Shown in pieces: positions 40,136 to 49,400 of a stretch of 64,000 nucleotides of DNA. This DNA comes from Cryptosporidium bovis (taxonomy: Eukaryota > Apicomplexa > Conoidasida > Eucoccidiorida > Cryptosporidiidae): positions 88,232 to 152,231 of the forward strand of contig VHIT02000016.1 in assembly GCA_009768925.2 (NCBI GenBank), read 5' to 3'. The translations under genes and the position numbers were made by a program. The notes beneath the pieces are model-generated. The model did no database searches. It saw nothing but the letters and a program-made list of their open reading frames with translations, and was not told the DNA's origin. The first letter of the stretch is position 1, and each line of letters opens with the position of its first letter.

Positions 40136-40476
40136 TACATATATAACCGAAATTCTTGCAGCACTCAAGTTTGATACTGATACTACAAAATTAGGTGAAT
40201 TTTTTTTGTAAACTATGTAAATGGGAAAGTGTTATTGTAATTCAATGAGTAAATTGTTTTACAATGAAATATAGCACACAAAACAGTTGCTGAACAATAA
40301 ATTGCTTGTCGAAGAGAACATTTTCACTGCCCTAGTTTGTTTTGCAAAGCATTAAGTTCTTATTCATTTTTTATTCCTATTTAGGCGCCGATACAATTCA
40401 AGGGATTAATGTACAATGTGAATTATTAAGGCCAACTTAGAAATTGGGATAAAAATATAATTAATACATATTATTT
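40136..40476. other. Intergenic region between CCCH and acyltransferase genes
   Basis: A 341-base gap between two plus-strand genes. Nothing coding is seen. An AGGCGCCG site at 40383-40390, about 90 bases before the acyltransferase start, fits the recurrent GCGCC element of the window. Confidence 0.5.
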
Positions 40477-41766
40477 ATGGGGTTGTTTTACATATTCAAT
40501 ATTTTACTGACATTATTGTGGTTATATTTTGCTTTGTCGGTTTTTTGTGTATTCTGGTTTGTTTACTCATATAGTAAGTATAAAAAATCCGGAAAAGATG
40601 AAACAAATTTGGAAAATTGCACTTCAGAATATAACTTCTGTAAGAGAGTTGATCACAACCAAACTTCATTTTTTCGTTCACTTTTGGCATCTGTAATTTT
40701 TTGCCCATCACGCGTTTTACTCTTTGGAACACTGGTTACCTTTGTGGTTTTATTTCTATTTGTTCTGAAAGTCATCGGAAGCATAATTCCTTCTGTAAGA
40801 AACAATATATTTTATAAATACGCTCATATTATTATAGTAAAGTTTTCGGGATCTTCAACTTTACGACTTCTTGGTGTAAGCAGGACAGATAATTTCATAC
40901 TAGAAAAAAAAGAAAGCAATTCAAATTCTGAGATTTATAAATGCATATATTCTTATAGTCCCCCAGAAATGGACAATACTGTAACCATTGTGTCGAACCA
41001 TATTTCTATGCTTGATATTTCCTTTTTTATGAAGTATATAGCATGTGGATTTGTCGCACAAAAAGAAATATGTAGAAACTATTTATTGGGGACTGTTGCA
41101 GATATTATTGGCTGCATTTATGTCGATAGAAACTGTAAGGAAACCAGAGCTAAAGCAAAGTACTTAATAAAGGAAAGGCAATTAGAGAGATACAAAATAA
41201 TTAACTCAAGCAAAATGCTTGATTTAGGGAAAAAAGTTAAGTCCAGGCACAACCTATTAAACAATTTTGAAGAACTGCAGAAAGGAATTCATACAAATCT
41301 ATTGGTAATTTTTCCCGAAGGAACTACTACTAATGGAACAACTATAATTCCATTTAAGACAGGCGCATTCGAATCGCTAACTCCGGTTCAGCCAGTAGTT
41401 TTGCACTATAACTATTCCGCCTATTCTCCAGCATTCGACGTTGTTCCATTTTGGGCCCTTATTTGCCTTTTATTCTGTAATTATGGAGAGATATCACTCT
41501 CAGCCTACTGGCTACCGGCCGTTCACCCTCGCCAAAATGGGACAAAAGAGGAGAGTGTCAGGTGCTTCATGGAGATGGTTAGATATAGAATGTGCCAGGT
41601 GATGCGCGAAGTTAAAGAGATCGATAAACATGGCAGATATTTCAGAAAACACGACTATAATATAGAAGCAGAATTAGAAATGAACCTATGTAATGGCGAA
41701 GGGGACTTTAATACACGTGGATCATTAAGAATGAAACACGAGTACATGAGAATGTTAGGGCAATAA
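40477..41766 (+). CDS. LPCAT/LPAAT-like lysophospholipid acyltransferase (PlsC family)
   Basis: A 429-residue membrane-bound acyltransferase that transfers acyl chains to lysophospholipids at the ER. The PlsC motif I is NHISMLD (174-180, NHx4D), motif III is FPEGTTTNGTTIIPFKTGAF, and downstream VQPVVLHYNY resembles motif IV. Two hydrophobic segments near the N-terminus (about 2-31 and 70-101) anchor the protein, and another (about 325-335, FWALICLLFCNYG) follows motif IV, as in LPCAT1/2 and AGPAT9-type enzymes. There are no EF hands. The exact substrate is not shown. The extra 40-residue tail is charged. The ATG at 40477 is the first in frame and leads directly into the first membrane helix. 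Confidence 0.9.
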   Translation: MGLFYIFNILLTLLWLYFALSVFCVFWFVYSYSKYKKSGKDETNLENCTSEYNFCKRVDHNQTSFFRSLLASVIFCPSRVLLFGTLVTFVVLFLFVLKVIGSIIPSVRNNIFYKYAHIIIVKFSGSSTLRLLGVSRTDNFILEKKESNSNSEIYKCIYSYSPPEMDNTVTIVSNHISMLDISFFMKYIACGFVAQKEICRNYLLGTVADIIGCIYVDRNCKETRAKAKYLIKERQLERYKIINSSKMLDLGKKVKSRHNLLNNFEELQKGIHTNLLVIFPEGTTTNGTTIIPFKTGAFESLTPVQPVVLHYNYSAYSPAFDVVPFWALICLLFCNYGEISLSAYWLPAVHPRQNGTKEESVRCFMEMVRYRMCQVMREVKEIDKHGRYFRKHDYNIEAELEMNLCNGEGDFNTRGSLRMKHEYMRMLGQ

Positions 41767-42167
41767 GACTTTCCACAATCCAAATAAACAATTTGAGCTC
41801 TTTAACGAACGTAACACCAGAAAATACAGGTGGAAGGTCAAAGGGTAACATTGAGTTGCCGCTCTTAACTATCCAACTTGAATGGCAGTCAAAAAGGCTG
41901 GAGTTTATTCTAATTACTTTTTATAGGTGCTTGTCGTTATATCCATGGTAGTCTCGTATATGATATATTTTAAATAAGCTTCTTCCCTAAGTGGTACAGA
42001 TAAATGGTACTTATTCCATTTGACACGAAACTTGGGGATATAATAATTGCAGGTAAATTAACCGGGAGAATATTTGTGAGATTATGTCTTACTAAGCTTT
42101 TAGTCTTCCGACCTGTCACCGGCGACATTTAATTTGTCTATTTTTACGTGAATTATCCGTGACTAGG
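41767..42167. other. Convergent gap with short open frames on both strands
   Basis: This 401-base gap lies between two convergent genes and is richer in G+C than most gaps here. On the minus strand an ATG frame of 52 codons (41970-42128) contains a hydrophobic centre. On the plus strand an ATG frame of 42 codons starts at 42004, and another open run without ATG covers about 41770-41950. These may be a small spliced gene, a non-coding RNA or 3'-UTR. None can be chosen from the sequence alone. Confidence 0.3.
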
Positions 42168-43205
42168 TTAGCTATATTCGTAAGGCCCCTCAAGGATTAC
42201 TTTCGTAAGTGAAACTAGTGGTCTCTGCTCTTTATACCTTGCATTTTCATGAAACTTCCTGTGGATATTTACACTGCTATTGGGATCCTGATTTTTTGTT
42301 ATTCCTTCCATTGCACTTCGTTTCGTTGGTGGTTCTTGCTGAAACTTGGACTTCTGACACGTGTTCACCTTATTTAAATGCGTAAATGCACTTACTGAAC
42401 GCATTACATTGCTTCTATCTGTGTATTTGTTGCTTTTTGTTGATTCCTGGTTCCTGTTTACATCAGAATAGAGTGTTTTAATGTGATTTTGTGAAGTTCG
42501 CCTTTTTGGAGTATTTCTCGTATATACCAAGGTTTCTTGCCCAATAGATCTTCTGTATGTTGGAATTGAAATTTTACCAAATTTTTTCCCTATGTATGGG
42601 GTTAGTGAATTTTTGTTAACTGAATAGTGAATATTTCCTATAACGATATTCGAATTATCTGATAAGACACTCAAACTTCGGTGGGGGAGGCTTTTACTTC
42701 TATGAATATACTTTCTCATGATTTTATTTGTAGAGTTATTTATGAAGCTATCAACTTTTCCTTGAACATCTGTCTCGAAATTATTACATACTTTAATTTC
42801 ATATTTTTCGTTTAATTTGCCAGCTTCATGGTTTTTTGTGAAGAATATTTCCTCACCACTATTCTTCAAATTTCCATTATAATCTTTCAATAATTCAATA
42901 TGCTTAAGGAATAATATTATTTTTCTAACTTGTGATAGTAACCATTTACTATCAACTCCATTCACACCTATAATTGATAATTTCTTAAAATAGTTTCTAA
43001 TTAGGGCCACACTCTCCTTAGTAAAATCAGAATAAAGTTTAATTCTTTTCCTAAAAATATTAATTTCGTCTGCTTTGTATGCGTTTATGACAGAATGTTT
43101 GTAAGCCTTGATAAATGGTAGTATCGAAACCGAAATGTAGCCCCTATTTTGGTTTTTAATTGAAATTAAAGAAGCAGAGTACGATATAGAATTGATAATA
43201 ACCAT
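42168..43205 (-). CDS. Hypothetical basic protein, 345 aa
   Basis: I do not recognise this protein. The ATG at 43205 gives 345 residues; a longer frame upstream has no ATG. The first 115 residues look helical and folded (for example FIKAYKHSVINAYKADEINI and SKWLLSQVRKIILFLKHIEL). The remaining part is basic, Ser/Asn/Arg-rich and likely disordered, with dispersed RS and KR pairs such as RSKSLPHRSL. No signal peptide or membrane helix is obvious. The composition suggests a nuclear or cytoskeletal protein, but no function is proposed. Confidence 0.65.
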   Translation of the reverse strand: MVIINSISYSASLISIKNQNRGYISVSILPFIKAYKHSVINAYKADEINIFRKRIKLYSDFTKESVALIRNYFKKLSIIGVNGVDSKWLLSQVRKIILFLKHIELLKDYNGNLKNSGEEIFFTKNHEAGKLNEKYEIKVCNNFETDVQGKVDSFINNSTNKIMRKYIHRSKSLPHRSLSVLSDNSNIVIGNIHYSVNKNSLTPYIGKKFGKISIPTYRRSIGQETLVYTRNTPKRRTSQNHIKTLYSDVNRNQESTKSNKYTDRSNVMRSVSAFTHLNKVNTCQKSKFQQEPPTKRSAMEGITKNQDPNSSVNIHRKFHENARYKEQRPLVSLTKVILEGPYEYS

Positions 43206-43397
43206 TATTAGATATTTTTGATTTAAATACCTCAATGAAAAAAAGGTGTGGGAATAGAAAAATTACGCCAGGATAATTTTTTTATCTTTTAATATTAGGA
43301 ATTTGTGTGAAAACAACGGGTGCTATAAATTTAATATATATATATAAATCATGGCCATAATTTGCGAATAACTCCAAATGGTTTTATGCTTAATTAA

Positions 43398-44861
43398 ATG
43401 TTAGATATTAAAGTCATAGATAAGCACTTGTTACGTTCATCCCTAACTAAAACCGAAGATTATTTTGTACTGGATTTAAGCCTATTATCTCCAGAATGCG
43501 GTTTATTTACAACTGAAAATTTGGGAGATGAACTCAAATTTACATGTTATTCCTCACCTCCAAAAAGAATAAGCGTTCCAGATGATGATATAGTAGTTAG
43601 CGTTCCCTATGGAAGGTATGAATCAATTCAGTTAAGGAAACTTGCCCATATAATTGAGCAATTGTCAACATTAGATGAACTAAAATACTTTCGATTTTAT
43701 GAAATATTTGACAGCAAAGTTGGGCATTACACCAATTATAAAGAATATTTTCTTTTAGAAACCAATGAAAGAACTGATTTAAATACTAGTGAAAATGGTG
43801 ATTATAAATTGATAGATAAATTGTACGAACATAATATTTCAGAATTTAACGAATTGCTAAGACCAATTATTCATGGTACAGTTAAAAAGAAGATTGCTAC
43901 TATGCATGGATTACTTAATCACTTTACAAAAAATACTAAAATTTTGATCGAACAAACAATGAATAAATTTGATAAGAAATCATCAAATATTAATAGTAAT
44001 TTACAGGTAATTCAAAATAGGATATTATTTCAGGAAGCGAGAATTAGTCGTCTTAATGACTTTGCGTGGAAAATTCTCAAACAAATAGGAGAAGAACAAA
44101 TTGAGTTAAGCTTTTCAGAAAATGAAACCATTGATAATGAAAAGGATCACTTCTATATCGGGAACAAAATGAATATTGAAGTACTAACACTCAAAGAGGC
44201 CATGGAAATAAGGAAATCACATGGTGGTTCCGGGCTTCCAGAGAACTTTGAATCCCCAGATGAACTGCTTCAGTTTGATAACAATGGTGGTAGTCAAATT
44301 AAGGTCTTGGAAAAACTTGACAAAATTAAAAAAAACACCGGGATAGAAAAAAATAAGTTAAACAAAAATTTACCTAGGAACTTTCACATAAGTAAAATAG
44401 AATTTGACCAAACTGAAACTTTACATCCTGCAATAACACAACTGATGAAAATGAAACTTGGAATAAATTCAAAAAATACAAAAGATACGGATAAAGGGCT
44501 TGAAAGCAATTTCGGTACCAAAATATATGATCCTATATTAGAATACAAAAACAATTCATTTGGTGGAGGAAAAACACTTAAAAGCTTTATCCCAACAGTT
44601 TTTAGTTATTTAGGTCGCCCAATACCGACATTAAGTCACCAAGACATACCGACTATACCAAAACAAAAAATAATAGAAAGTATACAACATTCAATGAGCA
44701 CAGAAGTTTCTAAAAACGAGCAGTGGCAAAAAATAGGAAGGCCCCTTGAAAAGAAAAAGATGAAAGAAAAAATACCAGAGGCATTGAAAGTTAAGCCAAC
44801 AAAACATGAAGTGGGAGCGTTTAATTATTCGAGGGATGATGTTTATAACGTTCTACTGTAG
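43398..44861 (+). CDS. Hypothetical protein with central coiled coil, 487 aa
   Basis: I do not recognise this protein. The N-terminal 120 residues look globular (VIDKHLLRSSLTKTEDYFVL and VVSVPYGRYESIQLRKLAHI). A helical region (about 140-235) includes NRILFQEARISRLNDFAWKI, which could form a coiled coil like those of central-channel nucleoporins, although nothing diagnostic supports that. The C-terminal half is Lys/Asn-rich and probably disordered, ending in a basic patch. The single exon is intact. It is convergent with the C2H2 gene, only 24 bp between stop codons. Confidence 0.7.
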   Translation: MLDIKVIDKHLLRSSLTKTEDYFVLDLSLLSPECGLFTTENLGDELKFTCYSSPPKRISVPDDDIVVSVPYGRYESIQLRKLAHIIEQLSTLDELKYFRFYEIFDSKVGHYTNYKEYFLLETNERTDLNTSENGDYKLIDKLYEHNISEFNELLRPIIHGTVKKKIATMHGLLNHFTKNTKILIEQTMNKFDKKSSNINSNLQVIQNRILFQEARISRLNDFAWKILKQIGEEQIELSFSENETIDNEKDHFYIGNKMNIEVLTLKEAMEIRKSHGGSGLPENFESPDELLQFDNNGGSQIKVLEKLDKIKKNTGIEKNKLNKNLPRNFHISKIEFDQTETLHPAITQLMKMKLGINSKNTKDTDKGLESNFGTKIYDPILEYKNNSFGGGKTLKSFIPTVFSYLGRPIPTLSHQDIPTIPKQKIIESIQHSMSTEVSKNEQWQKIGRPLEKKKMKEKIPEALKVKPTKHEVGAFNYSRDDVYNVLL

Positions 44862-44885
44862 ATACTAGCTCACTAACTGCACTCT

Positions 44886-45874
44886 TTAAAATGCTGACTG
44901 GCCAACGTTTACTATTGAAAGTGGATTAGAATTAGGGTTTGTTCTCGACTGTGCCTGTTTAAGTAAATGTTGCACCTCAGGAGCATCTGGATGTACTTTC
45001 ATCGTGTGTTGTGTTAGACCGCTTTGATTTCTACACTTTCTTTGACAATATCTACAAATAAAATGTTCAGTGTTTTGGTTTTGTATGAAGTTTTGACTTG
45101 TAGATGGGACTCCAATGTGAAATCCTATATTTTGAGTATTTTCGTAATCTGAGGGGACCGAATTGATATTATCGAAGTCAGCTCTTGAAATTGAATTGTT
45201 ACGGGGATTATTTATATTGCTATGATCACAGGTTTGTAAATTCATTTGCTCTGAAGATCTCGTATCATTTGATCTGAACTCCAAACAATTTGGATCGAAG
45301 TAAACATGCTGTGATGTATTTTGAGTGACGAGAGGAAGATTTAAAACTAAATTAGAAGTTCTGTTTGATGTTATATTCGTAAATTTTTTATTCTCTGTTG
45401 AGTAATCTAGGGGAACAACTGGTCTTGAAACTTCATTTTCCAAAGAGTTTTTCGAGGTCTTTGGCTGGTTGCATAGATGAGCAAGAAAAAAAAGATTTTT
45501 CTGCAACCTTGAAAGCATCATATTAACATTGTTTTTGAATTCATCAGAGTGTTTTAAGGAATTTATTCCGTAAATCAGTTGTTTGTTTTCGTTGATTACA
45601 TCCCTAACTTTTGCAGATGTAACGAAAAATTCATCCTTATAATCAATAAACGTCATTTTTTTCAAGTATATAAGATCTTTTATTTGGGATTCTAGGATTA
45701 GTTTATTTCACTTAAGTAAAACTTTAGAATGATTAATATTTATTTTTAAGGCAGTTCCCAAAAGGAGTTATTTACCGAGATACCTTTAAACAATCTTTTT
45801 TCATAAACGAATACATCCAATTCAATAATAGTGCATTTGATTGATAACAGTGTCCTTTCGTAGTTACAGCCCAT
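44886..45874 (-). CDS. C2H2 zinc-finger protein with separate first exon
   Basis: Exons 45784-45874 and 44886-45691 are joined by a 92-nt GT-AG intron (phase 1), giving 298 residues. The first exon was found by reading through the gap: its frame is protein-like and its phase matches exactly, and the second exon has no ATG before a methionine 12 codons in. The product begins MGC, a potential N-myristoylation/palmitoylation signal. A helical N-terminal domain follows (YEKRLFKESQIKDLIYLKKM), similar in pattern to the GLF-x-x-EI-x-x-I motif at the start of UTP6-type proteins, but HAT repeats are missing. A single C2H2 finger, CRYCQRKCRNQSGLTQHTMKVH, is near the C-terminus, after an Asn/Ser-rich middle. 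Function is unknown. Confidence 0.72.
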
Positions 45875-46099
45875 TCCATTACAGGAAGAAAGTATCAAAA
45901 GCTTGTATATTTTTTCCTCTTCTCTTTACATGCCCTTTTTATAAAATAAGGAAAATTCTTTATTAAGGAAAAAAATTTATAATTATTCGTAATTATTTCC
46001 GTGGTATATTCAAACTAATATGATCATTTTTAGTTTCTTGTTTTGAATCAATAACCGGTAGCGTCCGCTTTACCGCAAAAACAAATTTTTTCTTTTCAC

Positions 46100-46195
46100 A
46101 TGGCTAAGAATAAAACCTTCGATAAAGATGAGTTCAGTTATACAAAGTATGCTTGGTGTGACTCCAAGCCTCAAAATAGTTCCTCAAATGAATGA
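46100..46195 (+). other. Upstream ORF overlapping the SWC4 start
   Basis: An ATG at 46100 opens a 31-codon frame that ends at 46195, out of frame with and overlapping the SWC4 ATG at 46128. If it lies within the mRNA leader it could reduce translation of SWC4. Its composition is ordinary. Whether transcription starts upstream of it is unknown. Confidence 0.35.
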
Positions 46196-47792
46196 AAAAT
46201 TAGTGAAAGACAACCAACTTATTCAACAAGAGGTGAAAACACTTGGCTCAACGATCAAAGATATGGTGAGTATACCTATTACTGCTTCAATTGCTGTATC
46301 TGGAAAACAGAAACAAACATCGAAGTGGGAGTGGTCAAAGTTTAAGAATAATGCAAGAAATGACTCACTCTTGCTTAGTCATTGGACCAAAAAGTTTAAT
46401 CCTCAATCAAACTCCGATGTTCCAGATATTGAACCAAGTAATAACTCTATTTCGGTTAATAATTCTGAGGTGTCAATTTCATCTGCATTTGAAGAAATAC
46501 CTCAGAAAGAACATGCCAATAGTAGCTACTATTTTTCTAAGTTCAACAAACATCCAATGGTCTACAATTTCAAGTCAGATCAGTATAATAAATACCTTAA
46601 AGATATTGACTCTGATTGGTCTGAAGAAGATACATATTTATTGTTCGAACTTTGTAGGGAATATGATTTAAGGTTTATAATAATTCATGATAGATATTCT
46701 CCTCCATCAGGAATACAAAGATCTTTAGAACAACTTAAACAAAGATACTATTCGATTTCAAAAAAACTTGTCGAAGCTAGTTTCGATGCAAAGAGGAGAT
46801 CACTTGGTAACTCACCCGATCCTTCAGCACTTACAGCCTTGAAAGATGAAAGAAACAGACATCCTTACATTAGATATAACTATAATATTGACTTTGATAG
46901 AAATAGGAGATTATCACTTTTAGCGAGTTATAATAAGAATTTAAGGAAAGAAACTAAGGAAATAATAGAATTTCATTCAAAATCAAATTCAACAGGTAAC
47001 AAGAAAACACCTTCACAAGCCTCGAGGTTCTTGGAGGATCTAATTGAAATAGAAAGTGAAATAGATCTTGAAAGGAAATTAATATCAAAGCTAAAGAATT
47101 GTGAAAATTTTGGTCCAAAAAAAAGTGGGGCCACAACAGCAGGAGCCCTATGCTATCAATATATTTCATCACTACCTAGGAAATTTTCTTCGGATGTAGA
47201 AAATCTCCTCAAGCACTTTAAACTCGACGCATTTCCATTACCATACTTAAATACAGAAATAGCAGAGCAATATTGTGCAATTAGATGCGACCTATTAGCG
47301 TTACTTGCAACGAGGAAGAAATTACAACGTTTGAACACATTAAAACATGTATGGCAAGAAAAGCTGAGGAATTTATCTCAAATGGATGAGTCTGGCGGCT
47401 CCACACAGACGGAAAACGAGGATAGGGGTAAAATTGTGCTCAATCCTTCAAATCGCCAGTTTCAGGCAACATCTGGGTCTCCTACAAATGTTTCAAGAAC
47501 ACAAAGACCAAGGAACAAGACTGTAAGAAACCCACAGGAGCAAATTCAAGTGGTACACCAGACTCATTTAGAAGCAAATCCTATTGTAAATGTGTCTCAA
47601 TTCGCGCAGAATCAATCGGATACTCTAAAAAGGGAATCGGACTCAGCTGACAGGCCAAGGAAAAAATTCAAACCTGGGACCACGAAGTATGCGATGCAAC
47701 ATAATGGTTACACAAACCAGGCAAATAATCAAAGAACTTTTCAGGGGATAGGAAAAACAACGCAATCAAATACTAGGAATAATGATTCTTAA
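46128..47792 (+). CDS. SWC4/DMAP1 subunit of SWR1 and NuA4 complexes
   Basis: SWC4 (Eaf2, DMAP1) is shared by the SWR1 remodeller, which deposits H2A.Z, and the NuA4 acetyltransferase. The single exon gives 554 residues (human DMAP1 467). Diagnostic parts: KWEWSKFKNNARNDSLLLSHW, parallel to the WKWMPFTNPARKDGAMFFHW region, the SANT-type core DWSEEDTYLLFELCREYDL with RFIIIHDRYSPP, then EQLKQRYYSISKKLVEA and the conserved region with NIDFDRNRRLSLLASYN that corresponds to FDAGHERRRKEQLERLYNR of DMAP1. The C-terminal third is polar and low complexity. The histone H2A.Z gene is in the same window. An overlapping upstream frame precedes the start. Confidence 0.92.
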   Translation: MSSVIQSMLGVTPSLKIVPQMNEKLVKDNQLIQQEVKTLGSTIKDMVSIPITASIAVSGKQKQTSKWEWSKFKNNARNDSLLLSHWTKKFNPQSNSDVPDIEPSNNSISVNNSEVSISSAFEEIPQKEHANSSYYFSKFNKHPMVYNFKSDQYNKYLKDIDSDWSEEDTYLLFELCREYDLRFIIIHDRYSPPSGIQRSLEQLKQRYYSISKKLVEASFDAKRRSLGNSPDPSALTALKDERNRHPYIRYNYNIDFDRNRRLSLLASYNKNLRKETKEIIEFHSKSNSTGNKKTPSQASRFLEDLIEIESEIDLERKLISKLKNCENFGPKKSGATTAGALCYQYISSLPRKFSSDVENLLKHFKLDAFPLPYLNTEIAEQYCAIRCDLLALLATRKKLQRLNTLKHVWQEKLRNLSQMDESGGSTQTENEDRGKIVLNPSNRQFQATSGSPTNVSRTQRPRNKTVRNPQEQIQVVHQTHLEANPIVNVSQFAQNQSDTLKRESDSADRPRKKFKPGTTKYAMQHNGYTNQANNQRTFQGIGKTTQSNTRNNDS

Positions 47793-47830
47793 CAGATTTG
47801 GACAAACCCAACTGACTTTTAAAACCCTGT

Positions 47831-49156
47831 TTATTTTTCTTTTAAATTGTCCGTATTTTGGCACGACCAAAGTCTCAGTGTATGGTCAAGACCAACTGTC
47901 AATATTTTCGTTCCATTTTTGAAAATGTCAAATCCAGTGACATTATGAGATGCTGTATTAATGTTCCTAATACAGGAGTATCTTGAGCTTTGTGAGTTTT
48001 TGAGACACATATCAGTCTCACCCACGAATTTAGACCAAAACTTTAAGGTTCCATCTAAAGATGCAGAGATAATGTATAGACCATTACTTGGTTCATACAT
48101 AACATCGGATATACGTTTTGAATGACCCAGTAAACACTCTTTCAAAGGATTCTTTGTCCTCCTAATGTCCCATACTTTAATGCAATTATCTTCAGATGAC
48201 GTTATGAATGTTGCATCGCAATTTGGGGAAAACTGAGTTTTAGCTATCTTTTTTGTGTGAGAAAGGTTATGGAGAATAGACATTCCTGAGCGTATATCCC
48301 AAATCCTGAATATTCCACCGGCGTCTCCAGTTATCACTAACGCCCCATCTGGATGTATGTCGAGGCCGAATATTGGTTTACAATGACCCTCCTGAGTCTG
48401 AATTGTGCTGTTGGTTTCAATATCCCAAATTCTCCATGTTTCGTCGCTACTTGCTGAAATTAAATACCTAGGAAGTGGATGAATAGATATCTTATTCACC
48501 TGGTCCTCATGCCCAATAAATCTACCTCTTTCTTGATATTCATTGCCCCATAGAATAATGTTAGCTCCAGAATCACATGTAACAAAGTGTTCACCAGTTT
48601 CTGTTGAGAACCAACGGAGATCGTTTGTACCGAATCCTGCAGTCTTTATTGAGTTTTCAACTGAAAAGCTGCATACATCCCATATTTTTATATTTGGGCC
48701 CAACCCAAATGTTGCAACTTTTCCTTGAAGTGGAGATATTCTACATCCGGTTAAATACCTATTATCACACATTTCACAGGTAATTTGTTCAATGCCATTT
48801 ATCATAGTTGCCATATAATTAATTTTTTTTTCAAAAAAGTTGATTTTTTTGCCTTTTTCTCTTGCATCTTTGAGTCTAAAGTACGATTTTGGAATAGAAA
48901 ATGATAGTATTTTCTTACGAAAATCCACTAGAGGAAGGCCACCTTGAGAAAAAAAACGTTCCCGGTTAATTTCGGAAATCGAGTCAGGTTCATAAGTAAA
49001 CTTAACCGTTTGAGTACTAATTATCTTTGAAAGCCTTTCTCTTCTTTCAAATGGACCTTCACCAAAATAACATACAGGCTCCCCTAGTTCACGAAGTTTT
49101 GACTTGACAGTTTCATCATTTGTTGAAACAGCAACATTAATTAATTGATAATTCAT
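47831..49156 (-). CDS. PRPF4: U4/U6 snRNP protein PRPF4 (Prp4)
   Basis: WD40 protein of the U4/U6 snRNP that binds PRPF3 and cyclophilin H in the tri-snRNP. The product is 441 residues (human 522), single exon. The splicing-factor motif domain at the N-terminus reads VSTNDETVKSKLRELGEPVCYFGEGPFERRERL (in two halves around residue 20), the hallmark of Prp4. Seven WD-like blades follow: examples are FGLGPNIKIWDV, ISASSDETWRIWDIETN, ITGDAGGIFRIWDIRSG and ITSSEDNCIKVWDIRRT. A short insertion separates blades six and seven. The shorter length is due to a reduced N-terminal extension. Gene convergent with SWC4, 38 bp between stops. Confidence 0.95.
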   Translation of the reverse strand: MNYQLINVAVSTNDETVKSKLRELGEPVCYFGEGPFERRERLSKIISTQTVKFTYEPDSISEINRERFFSQGGLPLVDFRKKILSFSIPKSYFRLKDAREKGKKINFFEKKINYMATMINGIEQITCEMCDNRYLTGCRISPLQGKVATFGLGPNIKIWDVCSFSVENSIKTAGFGTNDLRWFSTETGEHFVTCDSGANIILWGNEYQERGRFIGHEDQVNKISIHPLPRYLISASSDETWRIWDIETNSTIQTQEGHCKPIFGLDIHPDGALVITGDAGGIFRIWDIRSGMSILHNLSHTKKIAKTQFSPNCDATFITSSEDNCIKVWDIRRTKNPLKECLLGHSKRISDVMYEPSNGLYIISASLDGTLKFWSKFVGETDMCLKNSQSSRYSCIRNINTASHNVTGFDIFKNGTKILTVGLDHTLRLWSCQNTDNLKEK

Positions 49157-49400
49157 TCTAAGCTTTCAATATGGCATACTCATATTTTGAGAATAATATA
49201 AGTGGCATTAATATTAAAAAAAAGCTACAGATATTAACTTCCTATAAAAACTCTTTTAACTGTTGATCTAACAGTTTGGTTTCACTAAAATCTCCCCACA
49301 TTGAAATGAAAAAAAAAGAATCATTTAGCGCGAATATTCAGAACAAGATTCTTTTACTTTAATATACGAATTCTGATTTTTCTGATCAAACTAGAAAGAG

